From contig NZ_LIUF01000006.1 in NCBI RefSeq assembly GCF_001280425.1, forward strand, positions 96,603-160,602: a DNA stretch of 64,000 nucleotides, in the 5' to 3' direction. Under the pieces are notes generated by a model. The model searched no databases. It was given only the letters and a program-made list of their open reading frames with translations, and had not been told where the DNA came from. Below, one piece after another: positions 19,834-29,743 of the stretch (its first letter is position 1; each line of letters begins with the position of its first letter). A program made the position numbers and the translations under genes. Origin of the DNA: Haloarcula rubripromontorii (GTDB lineage: Archaea > Halobacteriota > Halobacteria > Halobacteriales > Haloarculaceae).

Positions 19834-20493
19834 TCAACGGGCGTCGAGCAGGTCGTCGAGGAGCTTCCGCTGGGCGGCAGCAAGGTGCTCGGTGAACGTC
19901 GAAGTGGAGATGTCCAGCGCGTCGGCCACGTCGCCGGCGGTCGCCTCGCGCGGGTGTTCGAAGTACCCCATCTCGTGGGCCCGGGTCAGCACCTCATGCT
20001 GGCGGCCAGTCAGTTTTGCGCGGTCGAGGACGACCGGCTGGTCCGTCTCTGTGGACGTGTCCTCCAGTAGCCGCCGGAGTTTGACCGTCTCACCTTCCGA
20101 CTGGAGGTCAGCGACGATCTCTCGCAGGGTTGGAACATCGTCAACGAGGAACGTGACGACGATGGAGTCGGTGTCCGCTGTGAACTTCTGGACGACACAG
20201 CCGGCCGCTTCGATGCGTTCACAGACACAGCCCTGCCCGGCCGCTCTGGACAGCTGGAACACGTGTCGCTGGTCGTAGGCGAACACGTGTTCGACGGTCG
20301 CGCTCTTGCCCTGAAGCGCGACCGGCGGCTCGTCGCCGCCCTTGAGCGTGAACTCTTCAACAACGCGACCAGCACCGCCACTCGTTGCGCTCCGGGAGAC
20401 CTCCGACACCGACCACTCCTCGTCAGCGTGCGGTTGCACCTGACACGACCGAGGACCGAACACTTCGACCTCGGCAAGCATTCGGCCCGACAT
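19834..20493 (-). CDS. narO: HTH-10 (bacterio-opsin activator type) regulator NarO
   Basis: Predicted anaerobic activator of the nitrate reductase genes. The 219-residue protein ends in a bacterio-opsin-activator HTH (about 165-215: KLTGRQHEVLTRAHEMGYFE, then TAGDVADALDISTSTFTEHL). The N-terminal half carries cysteines C17, C89, C91 and C99, giving C-xn-C-x-C-x7-C, the pattern reported as essential in Haloferax volcanii NarO and thought to sense oxygen. It is transcribed divergently from the nar cluster. A TATA-like box at 20516-20523 is 23-30 bp before the ATG at 20493, and a palindrome lies between the two promoters. Confidence 0.88.
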   Translation of the reverse strand: MSGRMLAEVEVFGPRSCQVQPHADEEWSVSEVSRSATSGGAGRVVEEFTLKGGDEPPVALQGKSATVEHVFAYDQRHVFQLSRAAGQGCVCERIEAAGCVVQKFTADTDSIVVTFLVDDVPTLREIVADLQSEGETVKLRRLLEDTSTETDQPVVLDRAKLTGRQHEVLTRAHEMGYFEHPREATAGDVADALDISTSTFTEHLAAAQRKLLDDLLDAR

Positions 20494-20515
20494 GTGTGGG
20501 GAATCCCCCGGCTGG

Positions 20516-20523
20516 CATAAAAG
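20516..20523 (-). promoter_or_regulatory. TATA-like box for narO
   Basis: Minus strand CTTTTATG, 23-30 bp before the narO ATG, suggests a leaderless transcript. Confidence 0.55.
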
Positions 20524-20531
20524 AGTCTGTG

Positions 20532-20543
20532 CGAACATGTTCG
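20532..20543. promoter_or_regulatory. palindrome CGAACATGTTCG, probable NarO site
   Basis: A perfect 12-bp palindrome between the narO TATA box (ending 20523) and the nar TATA box (starting 20544). A CGAA/TTCG-type palindrome has been described as a cis element in haloarchaeal denitrification promoters; the exact published spacing should be compared. Abutting the nar TATA box fits an activator site. Confidence 0.65.
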
Positions 20544-20552
20544 TATAAAAAA
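20544..20552 (+). promoter_or_regulatory. TATA box of the nar cluster
   Basis: TATAAAAAA directly follows the palindrome. It is 121-129 bp before the first nar start codon, so a leader of roughly 95-105 nt is implied, unlike the leaderless genes around it. Confidence 0.55.
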
Positions 20553-20672
20553 CCGCCATATAATGGGCCTAAGATGTCGGGCTGGCAGTTCATCGGGGTG
20601 CTGGAACAAACCCCGAATACAGCGACGCAGATAGCCGTTCGAATCGCTGGCGAACCGAGATGACACAAGATT

Positions 20673-21248
20673 ATGAGACGCAACACGATACTCATCGGTC
20701 TGTTGATAACGGCGGTGCTGCTGCCGATGTGGTACGTCGCCTTGCACGGCGAGCCACCGTCGGAGGAGATAGCCATCGACGAGAGCGTCAGCGACATCCG
20801 ACCGCTGGATGGCCCGGTCGAGACGCCGAACAAGCTGTCGCCGAGCCAGGTCGGCGTCGTCGTCTGGGTCGCCCTGTTCGGCCTCGTGGGCGTGCTGACG
20901 GCCGCTCACCAGTTCATGAACAGAGCGGTCCGGCCGCCCGACGAGGCCGAGCCGGTCACTGACGGCGGGATGGTCTCGCTACCGTGGCTCAACACAGAGC
21001 ACCGCTGGGTCGTCGAGTACCACGACGCCTCGGACGCGATAGAGGGGCTCGTCGCCATGAGCGGGCTAACGGTCCTCTCTATCGTCTTCGCGGCGCTGTT
21101 CACCGGCGAGTATCTCACGCTCGCCCGCACCCAGTACTTCGGGCTGTACGCGACCGGGATGTTCCTCTCGCTCGCGCTCTCGACGGTCACGTACTACGCC
21201 TGGTTCATGCCACACGTCGAAGTCGCCGAACTCAGGGGGCACGAATGA
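20673..21248 (+). CDS. nar cluster membrane protein (first gene)
   Basis: A 191-residue membrane protein with about four helices: residues 5-23 (TILIGLLITAVLLPMWYVAL), 63-83, 128-148 (GLVAMSGLTVLSIVFAALF) and 157-177. It matches in position the first gene, of unknown role, in known haloarchaeal nar operons. Its stop overlaps the Rieske start (ATGA). It may anchor or assist the Rieske/cytochrome b module that feeds electrons to NarGH; this is inference from context. Confidence 0.8.
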   Translation: MRRNTILIGLLITAVLLPMWYVALHGEPPSEEIAIDESVSDIRPLDGPVETPNKLSPSQVGVVVWVALFGLVGVLTAAHQFMNRAVRPPDEAEPVTDGGMVSLPWLNTEHRWVVEYHDASDAIEGLVAMSGLTVLSIVFAALFTGEYLTLARTQYFGLYATGMFLSLALSTVTYYAWFMPHVEVAELRGHE

Positions 21249-21895
21249 TAGAGTATCCGAAACCGGACGACGACGAGGAACAGGGCGACGACTGCTCGTG
21301 TGACGAGGCCGGCACGTCCCCCACGCTGTACGGGGACGCCCGCGCGGAGCTTCGCCGCCGGGACTTCGCGAAGTTCCTCGCGACTGTCGGCGGCCTGACC
21401 GCCGTCGCCAGCCTCACCGCACCCCTTGCAAGCACCACGCAGGTGTTCGAGCGAGGGTACAAGGGGCCGGTGTACTCCGACGGCATCCACCTCGTCGACA
21501 GCGAAGGCGAGCGAATCACGGAAAGTCGGCTCTCTGAAGGCGAACACATGACCGTGTTCCCGGAGCCCCGGCCCGGCATCGAAGACGCACCGACGCTGCT
21601 GGTGCGCTACGCCGAGTCGGACTACGGGAGTGACATCTCGGAGGGGTTCACTGTCAACGGCTACGCCGCCTTCTCGAAGGTGTGTACCCACGCCGGCTGT
21701 ATGGTATCAGATCGGGAGGAAGACCTGGTCGTCTGTCCCTGCCACTTCGGGAAATTCAACGTTCTGGAAGGGGCGGCGGTCAGCGGCGGCCCGCCGGGCC
21801 GCGCGCTCCCGCAGCTCCCGATTACGGTGACCAGCGACGGATTCCTCGTCGCCACGGGTGACTTCGAGGGGCCAGTCGGCCCCGGAGGTGGATAA
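21245..21895 (+). CDS. narB: Rieske iron-sulfur protein of the nitrate reductase complex
   Basis: A 216-residue protein with a Rieske [2Fe-2S] domain: CTHAGC (about 150-155) and CPCHFG (about 169-174), the two Cys-x-His pairs that bind the cluster. A Tat-like N-terminal region ([20 protein letters not shown], about 37-56) places the domain outside the membrane. The first 25 residues are very acidic. In haloarchaeal nar operons the Rieske protein and cytochrome b replace the usual NarI and pass electrons from quinol. Start codon overlaps the preceding gene, and its TAA overlaps the next ATG. Confidence 0.93.
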   Translation: MIEYPKPDDDEEQGDDCSCDEAGTSPTLYGDARAELRRRDFAKFLATVGGLTAVASLTAPLASTTQVFERGYKGPVYSDGIHLVDSEGERITESRLSEGEHMTVFPEPRPGIEDAPTLLVRYAESDYGSDISEGFTVNGYAAFSKVCTHAGCMVSDREEDLVVCPCHFGKFNVLEGAAVSGGPPGRALPQLPITVTSDGFLVATGDFEGPVGPGGG

Positions 21896-23289
21896 TGTCC
21901 CGCGCCAAAGCCGTCTACGACTGGTTCGACACCCGCCTCGATCTGGAGAACGGCCAGAAATTCCTCGGGAAAGCGTTCCCGGCCGAGGACTCGTTCCTGC
22001 TGGGGGAGGTGGCGCTGTTCTGTTTCCTCCTCTTGATTCTATCGGGGGTCTTCCTCGGGTTCTTCTTCGAACCCTCCACGTCCGACGTGGAGTACGACGG
22101 CAGCGTCCAGAAGTTCCAGGGCGAGGAGATGCCCGAGGCGTTCGTCTCGGTGTTGCACATCACCTACGACGTGCCCTTCGGGATGTTCATCCGCCGGCTC
22201 CACCACTGGGCGGCTCACCTCTTTGTCGCCTCGATAGGGTTGCACATGTTACGGGTGTTCTTTACCGGCGCGTACCGCAATCCGCGGGAGCCAAACTGGG
22301 TCGTCGGCACGGGCCTCGCGGCCCTGTCGATGGGCGCGGCCTACACCGGCTACGCCCTGCCGTTCGACGAGTTCGCCGCCACCGCCACGAGCATCGGCTA
22401 CAACCTCACGATATCGATACCGCTGTTGGGTGATTTCCTCGGCCAAGTGGTGTTCGGGGGGGAGTTCCCCTCCAGCGCCACCATCCCGCGGCTGTACTTC
22501 CTGCACGTCCTCGTGATACCGGCGGCCATCGCCGTGGGGCTGGCCGTCCACATGGCCATCCTCATCCGGCAGAAACACACCGAGGCCCCGCGGGACGAGG
22601 ACGTGACGGGCGGTCGCCAGCCCGTTGACGAGGAGGACGACGACATCATCATCGGCCTGCCCGCGTTCCCGAACCAGGCCGCGGTGTCGGCCGTCGTGTT
22701 CTTCGTCACGGCGGCGACGCTATCGGCGCTCGCGGGGCTACTGCCGGTCCACAACGTCGCCGAGTACGGCCCGAACGACCCCGCGTCAACGCCGGAACTC
22801 ATCATGCCGGACTGGTTCCTGATGTGGGTGTACGGCTTCCTGAAGCTCCTTCCACAGATCAGCTTCAACGTCGGCCCCGCCCACATCAACGGGGAGTTCG
22901 TCGGCGGCATCGTCCTCCCGGGACTCGTGTTCGCCGCGGTTGCCGTCTGGCCCTTTATCGACCGGTCGGAGCCGACCCACTTCACCGCGGACCCGCTAGA
23001 CCGGGCCTGGCAGACCGGCGTCGGCGTGGCCGCCGTCGCGTTCATCATGATCGCCTCCATCGCTGGGATGAACAATATCCTCGCGGGCCAGGTGCTTGGA
23101 ACGACGACCGGCGTGGTCAACCCCATCCTGACGGCCGCGCTACTGGTCGTGCCGCCGGTGTTCGGCGGCATTACGTACCTGCTGTTGCGCGACGGCGAGC
23201 CGACGCCGTCACAGGAAGGCGACGTGGCCGCGGACGGCGGCGCTGTCGACGGCGACACAGACCGTACCGAATCGGAGGGAGACGGATGA
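21895..23289 (+). CDS. narC: cytochrome b of the nitrate reductase complex
   Basis: A 464-residue cytochrome b/b6-like protein that with the Rieske protein should oxidise quinol for NarGH. Haem-ligating histidines are in [20 protein letters not shown] (about 100-119) and in [20 protein letters not shown] (about 202-221). The quinol-site region shows as [13 protein letters not shown]. About eight to nine membrane helices and an acidic C-terminal tail are visible, so both the cytochrome b6-like and subunit IV-like parts are joined in one chain. Confidence 0.94.
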   Translation: MSRAKAVYDWFDTRLDLENGQKFLGKAFPAEDSFLLGEVALFCFLLLILSGVFLGFFFEPSTSDVEYDGSVQKFQGEEMPEAFVSVLHITYDVPFGMFIRRLHHWAAHLFVASIGLHMLRVFFTGAYRNPREPNWVVGTGLAALSMGAAYTGYALPFDEFAATATSIGYNLTISIPLLGDFLGQVVFGGEFPSSATIPRLYFLHVLVIPAAIAVGLAVHMAILIRQKHTEAPRDEDVTGGRQPVDEEDDDIIIGLPAFPNQAAVSAVVFFVTAATLSALAGLLPVHNVAEYGPNDPASTPELIMPDWFLMWVYGFLKLLPQISFNVGPAHINGEFVGGIVLPGLVFAAVAVWPFIDRSEPTHFTADPLDRAWQTGVGVAAVAFIMIASIAGMNNILAGQVLGTTTGVVNPILTAALLVVPPVFGGITYLLLRDGEPTPSQEGDVAADGGAVDGDTDRTESEGDG

Positions 23290-23468
23290 CAGCGAACGTC
23301 GAACTGACTGAGCGACAGTATCGGCTGCTGGATACGACGAGCAAGCTGGTCGGCCTCGTGCTAGTCGCCGCCGGCCTCGACGTCGGCGGCAGCACGCTCG
23401 CCGGCATCGCGCTGGCCGTGGCCGGCACTGCCTGCGCGACTGCGACAGTGTTCATCACCAATGAGTAG
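23286..23468 (+). CDS. 60-residue nar cluster membrane protein
   Basis: A short protein overlapping both neighbours: it starts 4 bp before the end of the cytochrome b gene and ends 8 bp inside narG. It has a helical start ([20 protein letters not shown]) and one or two membrane helices ([34 protein letters not shown]). It corresponds by position to the small fourth open reading frame known in haloarchaeal nar operons. Role unknown; probably a small subunit or assembly factor of the membrane module. Confidence 0.8.
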   Translation: MTANVELTERQYRLLDTTSKLVGLVLVAAGLDVGGSTLAGIALAVAGTACATATVFITNE

Positions 23469-26319
23469 ACACGACCTGACCGACGACGAAACGGACAGTG
23501 CGGGAATCAGTCGCCGCGACTTCGTGCGCGGCCTCGGAGCCGCGTCGCTGCTGGGCGCGACGGGGCTGTCCTTCGCTGACGACGGCATGGACGGCCTGCA
23601 AGCGGTCGACGACCCCATCGGCAACTACCCCTACCGGGACTGGGAAGACCTCTACCGCGACGAGTGGGACTGGGACTCCGTCGCCCGGTCGACCCACAGC
23701 GTCAACTGCACCGGCTCCTGTTCCTGGAACGTTTACGTCAAGGACGGGCAGGTCTGGCGCGAGGAGCAGGCCGGCGACTACCCCACCTTCGACGAGAGCC
23801 TCCCGGACCCGAACCCGCGGGGCTGTCAGAAGGGGGCCTGTTACACCGACTACGTCAACGCCGACCAGCGGGTCCTGCACCCGCTCCGTCGCACCGGCGA
23901 GCGCGGCGAGGGCCAGTGGGAGCGCATCTCCTGGGACGAGGCGTTGACCGAAATCGCCGACCACGTCATCGACGAGGTGCAGGCGGGCCGGTACGACGCC
24001 ATCTCCGGGTTCACGCCGATTCCGGCGATGTCGCCCGTGAGCTTCGCCTCCGGCTCCCGGCTCGTAAACCTGCTCGGCGGCGTCTCGCACAGCTTCTACG
24101 ACTGGTACTCGGACCTGCCGCCGGGCCAGCCCATCACCTGGGGCACCCAGACGGACAACGCCGAGTCCGCCGACTGGCACAACGCCGACTACATCATCGC
24201 CTGGGGGTCGAACATCAACGTCACGCGCATCCCCGACGCGAAGTACTTCCTCGACGCCGGCTACGAGGGGGCGAAGCGGGTCGGTATCTTCACCGACTAC
24301 TCCCAGACAGCCATCCACACCGACGAGTGGCTCTCGCCCCACGGCGGCAGCGACACCGCCCTCGCGCTGGGCATGGCCCAGACCATCGTCGACGAGGGGC
24401 TGTACGACGAGGACCACCTCAAAGAGCAGACCGACATGCCGCTGCTGGTGCGAGAGGACACCGGGAAGTTCCTCCGGGCCAGCGAGGTCGGCCTCGCCGA
24501 GGACGCCGACGACCCCGAGAAAGTGTTCGTCATGGTCGACGCCGACGGGAACCTCCGTCGTGCGCCCGGCTCGCTCGGCGAGCGGGACGGCCAGAAGGAC
24601 TACTCGGCGAGCATCGAACTCGACTTCGACCCGCAGTTGTCGGTCGAGCGCAGCGTCGACACCGACGAGGGCAGCGTCCCGGTCCGGTCGGTCTGGGAGA
24701 ACCTCACCGACGAACTCAGCCAGTACACGCCGGAGTTCGTCCACGAGGAGACCGGCGTCGGCGAGAACACATACCAGCGGGTCGCCCGCGAGTTCGCCGA
24801 GGCCGACGCGGCCAAGATAATCCACGGCAAGGGGGTCAACGACTGGTACCACAACGACCTGGGCAACCGCGCCATCCAGTTGCTCGTGACGCTGACGGGC
24901 AACCTCGGCGACCCCGGGACCGGCCTGGACCACTACGTCGGCCAGGAGAAGATATGGTCGTTCCACGGCTGGAAGGTGCTGTCGTTCCCGACCGGCAGCG
25001 TCCGCGGCGTCCCGACGACGCTGTGGACGTACTTCCACGCCGGCATCCTCGACAACACCGACCCCGACACCGCCAAGAAGATACGCGAGTCCATCGACGA
25101 AGGGTGGATGCCGGTCTATCCCGAGGAACGGGACGACGGCGGCCGACCGGACCCGTCGACGATGTTCGTCTGGCGGGGGAACTACTTCAACCAGGCCAAG
25201 GGCAACGTCGCCGTCGAGGAACAGCTCTGGCCCAAACTCGACCTCGTGGTCGACATCAACTTCCGGATGGACTCGACGGCGATGTACTCCGACATCGTCC
25301 TGCCGGCGGCCAGTCACTACGAGAAACACGACCTCTCGGAGACGGACATGCACACCTACGTCCACCCGTTCACGCCCGCCGTCGAGCCGCTGGGCGAGGC
25401 CAAGACCGACTGGGAAATCTTCCGCCTGCTCGCCGAGAAGATACAGGAGCGGGCCCGTGAACGCGGTGTCGAGCCGGTCGAGGACCGGAAGTTCGACCGG
25501 ACCATCGACCTCACGACCATCCACGACGACTACGTCCGCGACTGGGAGACCGGCGAGGACGGGGCGCTGGAAGAGGACCGGGCCGCCGCGGAGTTCATCC
25601 TCGAACACTCCGAGGAGACCAACCCCGAGGACAGCGACGAGCAGATTACCTTCGACGACATCGACGACCAGCCCCAGCGGTTCCTCGAAGCTGGCGACCA
25701 CTGGAGCTCCGACATCAAGGACGGGGAGGCCTACGTCCCGTGGCAGGACTACGTCCACGACAAGAACCCCTGGCCGACCTTCACCGGCCGCCAGCAGTAC
25801 TACATCGACCACGACTGGTACCTCGAACTCGGCGAGGAACTGCCGACCCACAAGGAGGGGCCGGAGAACACCGGCGGCGACTACCCGCTGTCGTACAACA
25901 CGCCCCACGGCCGGTGGTCCATCCACTCGACGTGGCGCGACGACCCCAAGATGCTCAGGCTCCAACGCGGCGAGCCGGTGGTGTACATCAACCCCGAGGA
26001 CGCCGACGAGCGCGGCATCGAGGACGGGGACACCGTGGAGGTGTACAACGACCTCGGGAGCGTCGAGGTGCAGGCCAAAATCTACCCGTCCAGCGAACCG
26101 GGGACTGTCAGGCACTTCTTCTCCTGGGAGAAGTTCCAGTACCCTGACCGGGACAACTTCAACACGCTCGTCCCGATGTACATGAAGCCGACCCAGCTGG
26201 TACAGTACCCGGAAGACACCGGCGAGCACCTGCACTTCTTCCCGAACTACTGGGGGCCGACGGGGGTCAACAGCGACGTCCGCGTGGACGTGCGACCGAC
26301 CGGAGGTGACAGCGAATGA
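23461..26319 (+). CDS. narG: respiratory nitrate reductase alpha subunit NarG (outward-facing type)
   Basis: Molybdo-bis-MGD catalytic subunit reducing nitrate to nitrite. The 952 residues begin with a twin-arginine signal ([16 protein letters not shown], 17-32), so the enzyme is exported and faces outward as in other haloarchaea. The FS0 cluster ligands are H79, C83, C87 and C122 (H-x3-C-x3-C-x34-C). The likely Mo ligand Asp is D218 in YDWYSDLPP, equivalent to Asp222 of E. coli NarG. Later MGD-binding segments are recognisable ([27 protein letters not shown]). It overlaps the 60-residue gene and narH. Confidence 0.97.
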   Translation: MSRHDLTDDETDSAGISRRDFVRGLGAASLLGATGLSFADDGMDGLQAVDDPIGNYPYRDWEDLYRDEWDWDSVARSTHSVNCTGSCSWNVYVKDGQVWREEQAGDYPTFDESLPDPNPRGCQKGACYTDYVNADQRVLHPLRRTGERGEGQWERISWDEALTEIADHVIDEVQAGRYDAISGFTPIPAMSPVSFASGSRLVNLLGGVSHSFYDWYSDLPPGQPITWGTQTDNAESADWHNADYIIAWGSNINVTRIPDAKYFLDAGYEGAKRVGIFTDYSQTAIHTDEWLSPHGGSDTALALGMAQTIVDEGLYDEDHLKEQTDMPLLVREDTGKFLRASEVGLAEDADDPEKVFVMVDADGNLRRAPGSLGERDGQKDYSASIELDFDPQLSVERSVDTDEGSVPVRSVWENLTDELSQYTPEFVHEETGVGENTYQRVAREFAEADAAKIIHGKGVNDWYHNDLGNRAIQLLVTLTGNLGDPGTGLDHYVGQEKIWSFHGWKVLSFPTGSVRGVPTTLWTYFHAGILDNTDPDTAKKIRESIDEGWMPVYPEERDDGGRPDPSTMFVWRGNYFNQAKGNVAVEEQLWPKLDLVVDINFRMDSTAMYSDIVLPAASHYEKHDLSETDMHTYVHPFTPAVEPLGEAKTDWEIFRLLAEKIQERARERGVEPVEDRKFDRTIDLTTIHDDYVRDWETGEDGALEEDRAAAEFILEHSEETNPEDSDEQITFDDIDDQPQRFLEAGDHWSSDIKDGEAYVPWQDYVHDKNPWPTFTGRQQYYIDHDWYLELGEELPTHKEGPENTGGDYPLSYNTPHGRWSIHSTWRDDPKMLRLQRGEPVVYINPEDADERGIEDGDTVEVYNDLGSVEVQAKIYPSSEPGTVRHFFSWEKFQYPDRDNFNTLVPMYMKPTQLVQYPEDTGEHLHFFPNYWGPTGVNSDVRVDVRPTGGDSE

Positions 26320-27389
26320 GCACCGACCAACAGGACGAGGGAGAGGAGGACACGCTGGTCAACGTCGCCGACGGCGTCGACCACCAGGTCGCCATGGTGA
26401 TGGACCTGAACAAGTGCATCGGCTGCCAGACGTGTACCATCGCCTGCAAGAGCCTCTGGACGGAGGACGGCGGGTCGGAGTACATGTACTGGAACAACGT
26501 CGAGACCAAGCCCGGCGAGGGTTACCCGCGGGGCTGGGAGGACTCCGGCGGCGGCTGGGAGTCGAGCGAGCACAAAGAGCGCTCGCCCGGCGAGATTCCG
26601 GACGAGGAGGACTACGGCCGCGCCTGGGAGTTCAACCACAGCGAGATAATGTACGAGGGCAGCGACGAGCCGCTCCGGCCCCGCGAGGGCGCGGAGTGGG
26701 GCCCCAACTGGGACGAAGACCAGGGGGCCGGCGAGTACCCCAACAGCTACTACTTCTACCTCCCGCGCATCTGCAACCACTGCACCCACCCCTCCTGTGT
26801 CGAGGCCTGCCCGCGCTCGGCGCTGTACAAGCGCGAGGAGGACGGCATCGTCCTCGTCGACCAGGACCGCTGTCGGGGCTACCGCTACTGCGTCGAGGGG
26901 TGTCCCTACAAGAAGGTGTACTACAACACCGTCTCGAAGAAATCGGAGAAGTGCATCTTCTGTTACCCCCGCATCGAGGGCGAGGGCCCCGAGGGGGAGA
27001 CGTTCGCCCCAGCCTGTGCCGAGGAGTGTCCGCCACAGCTCCGGCTTGTCGGCTTCCTCGACGACGAGGAGGGCCCGATTCACAAGCTCGTCAACGAGTA
27101 CGAGGTGGCGCTGCCGCTGCACCCGGAGTTTCAGACCCAGCCGAACGTCTACTACATCCCGCCGTTCGCGCCCGGCCAGCACACGGAGAACGGGGAGACG
27201 GTCGACATCGACCGCATCCCGCGGCAGTACCTCCGGGAGCTGTTCGGCGACGGCGTCGACGAGGCGCTCGACACCATCGAACGGGAGCGCCAGCGGGCCC
27301 GACAGGGCGAGGACAGCGAGCTGATGGAACTGCTCCAGGACAAGAACCCGGCGAAACAGTACCGGTTGGAGGTCTTTGACGATGACTGA
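26316..27389 (+). CDS. narH: respiratory nitrate reductase beta subunit NarH
   Basis: Iron-sulfur electron-transfer subunit of 357 residues with four cluster motifs: [12 protein letters not shown] (about 30-41), [26 protein letters not shown] and CIFC...CAEEC. In the third motif a Tyr stands where the second Cys would be, as expected for the [3Fe-4S] cluster of NarH (Trp in E. coli). No signal peptide is present, so it is presumably exported bound to NarG. It overlaps narG by 4 bp and the next gene by 8 bp. Confidence 0.96.
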   Translation: MSTDQQDEGEEDTLVNVADGVDHQVAMVMDLNKCIGCQTCTIACKSLWTEDGGSEYMYWNNVETKPGEGYPRGWEDSGGGWESSEHKERSPGEIPDEEDYGRAWEFNHSEIMYEGSDEPLRPREGAEWGPNWDEDQGAGEYPNSYYFYLPRICNHCTHPSCVEACPRSALYKREEDGIVLVDQDRCRGYRYCVEGCPYKKVYYNTVSKKSEKCIFCYPRIEGEGPEGETFAPACAEECPPQLRLVGFLDDEEGPIHKLVNEYEVALPLHPEFQTQPNVYYIPPFAPGQHTENGETVDIDRIPRQYLRELFGDGVDEALDTIERERQRARQGEDSELMELLQDKNPAKQYRLEVFDDD

Positions 27390-28215
27390 CCACCGACGCA
27401 CGCTCGCACTCACGGCGGTGCTGGCGGGGCTCATCGTCGTTTCGACGGTGGCCGCGCCGATGGCCAGCGCCCGGCCAGCACACGAGATTCCGGTCGCGGA
27501 GGTATCGACAGCCGACCTCGCACAGCCGAACGCCGACGGCTGGACGGAGGTCCCGGCCTCGGACGTGCCACTCGCGAGCGCCCCGAGTAGCGTCCCGAAC
27601 GCCGACGACACGTCCGTCGAGACGGTCGACGTGCAGGCGGCCCGCACCGAGCAGCGGCTGTACGTCCGTCTGCAGTGGCACGACGCGACACGGGACACGA
27701 ACGCCAGCGCAACGCGGGCGTTCGCTGACGCGGTTGCGGTCCAGTTCCCGGCCAACACGAGTTCCCGGCCGCCGATAGCGATGGGCGGCCCGGACAACCG
27801 AGTCAACGTCTGGTACTGGAGCGGGGCGACCGGGACGCAGGAGCTGCTGGCCGGCGGTGCCGGCTCCACGACGGCGTTCGAGAACCCAACCGTCTCGGCC
27901 AACGCGAGCCACACCGGGACCGGCGGCAACGCCACCTGGACGGTGGTCTACTCGCGCCAGCTTGACGCCCCGAGCGAGAACCGGACTGACCTGCGGACCG
28001 ACGGTGACCTCGACGTGGCCTTCGCTGTCTGGAACGGCTCCAACGGCGAGCGGTCCGGCCAGAAAGCGGTCAGCGAGTGGCACTACTACCCGTTCAGCGG
28101 TGGCCCGCAGGGGCCGCCCTACGAGACGCTGCTGTGGACCGTCGCCGGCATTGCCATCGTCGCCGTCGTCGGCGTCACCAGCTTCGGCATCTACCGCACG
28201 CGGGGGGTCGAGTGA
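27382..28215 (+). CDS. haem-binding (ethylbenzene dehydrogenase gamma-like) subunit
   Basis: A 277-residue secreted and membrane-tethered protein. An N-terminal Sec-type signal (LALTAVLAGLIVVSTVAAPMASA, about 7-29) leads a beta-rich domain with VRLQWHDATRD and FADAVAVQFPA, features of the ethylbenzene dehydrogenase/DMS dehydrogenase gamma family that binds haem b. A C-terminal helix (about 252-270) anchors it. It probably links outward-facing NarGH to the Rieske/cytochrome b module in place of NarI. The ATG at 27382 overlaps narH. Confidence 0.82.
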   Translation: MTDHRRTLALTAVLAGLIVVSTVAAPMASARPAHEIPVAEVSTADLAQPNADGWTEVPASDVPLASAPSSVPNADDTSVETVDVQAARTEQRLYVRLQWHDATRDTNASATRAFADAVAVQFPANTSSRPPIAMGGPDNRVNVWYWSGATGTQELLAGGAGSTTAFENPTVSANASHTGTGGNATWTVVYSRQLDAPSENRTDLRTDGDLDVAFAVWNGSNGERSGQKAVSEWHYYPFSGGPQGPPYETLLWTVAGIAIVAVVGVTSFGIYRTRGVE

Positions 28216-28895
28216 TGGCGACCACGCCGACCGACCCAGTCGACGACGTAGACGAGGACGCGGCCGCCCGCGGCGCGGTGTACGCGACGCTGGCGAAGGC
28301 GTTCGAGTACCCCGGGGAGTCGTTCCACGAGGCCGCCGCGAACGGCTCGCTCGAAGCCGACCTCCGGGCCTGTCTCGACCGCACCGCGCTGGACGTGGCC
28401 GTCCCGTCGCTGACCACCGACGACGACTACGAGACGCTCGCGGCCCGCTACAACGACATCTTCGAACTCGGCTACAGCGAGTACACGGACCGGACCGACG
28501 GCTCGCTGGAGGCGGAGGGGCCGCCGGTCCCGCTGTACGAGTCCAAATACCGGCCGGACCACTCCTGGAACGACGTGAACCTCGACCTCGCGCGGGCCTA
28601 CAGCCACTACGGCCTGGAAATCGACCAGGACGAACGTGACAACCACGACGCCGTGACCTACGAACTGGAGTTCGCGGGGTACCTGGCCCGCCGGGAGGCC
28701 GCCGTCGGTGACGACGCCGCGACGGCCCGGCTGGACTTCCACGACCGCCACCTCGGCCACGCGGCGGCCGGCGTCGCGGACCGACTGGCCGACGAGCCGG
28801 GAACCGACGTCTACGGCGGCTTCGGCGAACTGCTGGAGGCGTTCGTCCGGGCCGACCGCAACGACCTCGCGGCGCGTCTGGAGGGGCAGCGATGA
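28215..28895 (+). CDS. narJ: nitrate reductase chaperone NarJ (TorD/DmsD-like)
   Basis: Cytosolic assembly chaperone of 226 residues, expected to bind NarG before cofactor insertion and export. It is helical and acidic, with family-like segments ARGAVYATLAKAFEYP, DDYETLAARYNDIFELGY, GPPVPLYESKYRP and YELEFAGYLARREAA. Its ATG overlaps the preceding stop by one base (TGATG), and the next gene overlaps it by 4 bp. The DMSO reductase chaperone at 33899-34486 is a distant relative with the same P-x-YES-type motif. Confidence 0.9.
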   Translation: MATTPTDPVDDVDEDAAARGAVYATLAKAFEYPGESFHEAAANGSLEADLRACLDRTALDVAVPSLTTDDDYETLAARYNDIFELGYSEYTDRTDGSLEAEGPPVPLYESKYRPDHSWNDVNLDLARAYSHYGLEIDQDERDNHDAVTYELEFAGYLARREAAVGDDAATARLDFHDRHLGHAAAGVADRLADEPGTDVYGGFGELLEAFVRADRNDLAARLEGQR

Positions 28896-29743
28896 CAGCC
28901 ACGCTCCAACAACGGCTCCGACCACTGATACGCGGCGGCGACCACTCGCTCGCAGACCTCGCGGTCGGCACGGCGGCCGTCGCAGTTGCCGCCCGCTACC
29001 TCGCCGTTCTGTTCGTCAACGCGCCGGGGTACGGGGCCCCGGTCGCGCCCGGCCTGGCGACGGGCGTGTCCACGGCCGTCGTCGCCGTCGCGGCAATCGC
29101 CGTCGCCGTCACCGACGCCGACCCCCTGACCGGCGTCGGCCTGCTGTTCGTCGGCGTGTTCGGCCTGCTGTCGCTGGTCAGTAGCGCGGCAGCGCTCCCA
29201 GCGGCCACCGCGGTCGTCCTCGGGACGGCGACCGTCGCCGCCGTCGCAGGCCGGCGGCTGGACCTCGTCTCGGCCGGCGCGACCGCCCTGCTCGTCGCGG
29301 CCCTGAGCGTCGGCCTGGCCAGCGGCGTCGGCGGCTGGACCGGCCTCCGACCGGCGGCCTCGACCGTCGCGCTGCTCGGGGTCGCGTCGACGCCGGCCTT
29401 CGCGGCGACGGACTGGCGGTCGCTGTCGACGGCGGACTGGGGCGCGGTTCTGGGCGGCCTCGCCGCCTTCGCGGTCGTCCTCGCGGTCGGCCGCGCCGTC
29501 CCGTTCGTCGCGGGCGCGGTCACGCTCACCGGCAGCGGCGTCGTCGGGACGAGCCTGCCGGTCGTCGCGCTCGCGGCCGCCGGCGCGGTGACGACGGCCA
29601 GCGCCGCGAGCCGAACCCGCCGATGGACGCTACTGGCCGGGGTCGCGCTCGTCGCGTTCGCCGGCGTCCCGGCCACGCTCCCGCGGGCGCTGCCGTTCGC
29701 GCTCGGGGTCGCGGCACTCACCGCACGGGAGGGGCAACCATGA
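28892..29743 (+). CDS. polytopic membrane protein of the nar cluster
   Basis: A 283-residue protein made almost wholly of Ala, Val, Gly and Leu-rich membrane helices, about eight to nine (for example DLAVGTAAVAVAARYLAVLF, ATAVVLGTATVAAVAG, WTLLAGVALVAFAGVPATL). I recognise no transporter motif. Overlaps on both sides tie it to the nar cluster. It could be a nitrate/nitrite permease-like protein or a membrane assembly factor; neither is shown. Confidence 0.75.
   Translation: MTATLQQRLRPLIRGGDHSLADLAVGTAAVAVAARYLAVLFVNAPGYGAPVAPGLATGVSTAVVAVAAIAVAVTDADPLTGVGLLFVGVFGLLSLVSSAAALPAATAVVLGTATVAAVAGRRLDLVSAGATALLVAALSVGLASGVGGWTGLRPAASTVALLGVASTPAFAATDWRSLSTADWGAVLGGLAAFAVVLAVGRAVPFVAGAVTLTGSGVVGTSLPVVALAAAGAVTTASAASRTRRWTLLAGVALVAFAGVPATLPRALPFALGVAALTAREGQP

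Noticed and set aside
23455..26235. 926-residue open frame on the minus strand
   Set aside because: It is the antisense of narG. GC-rich coding DNA with strong third-position bias leaves one antisense frame open; its product is Val/Gly/Arg-rich with no recognisable domains.
26247..27935. 562-residue minus-strand frame
   Set aside because: Antisense shadow of narH and the haem-subunit gene; no acidic bias or domain.
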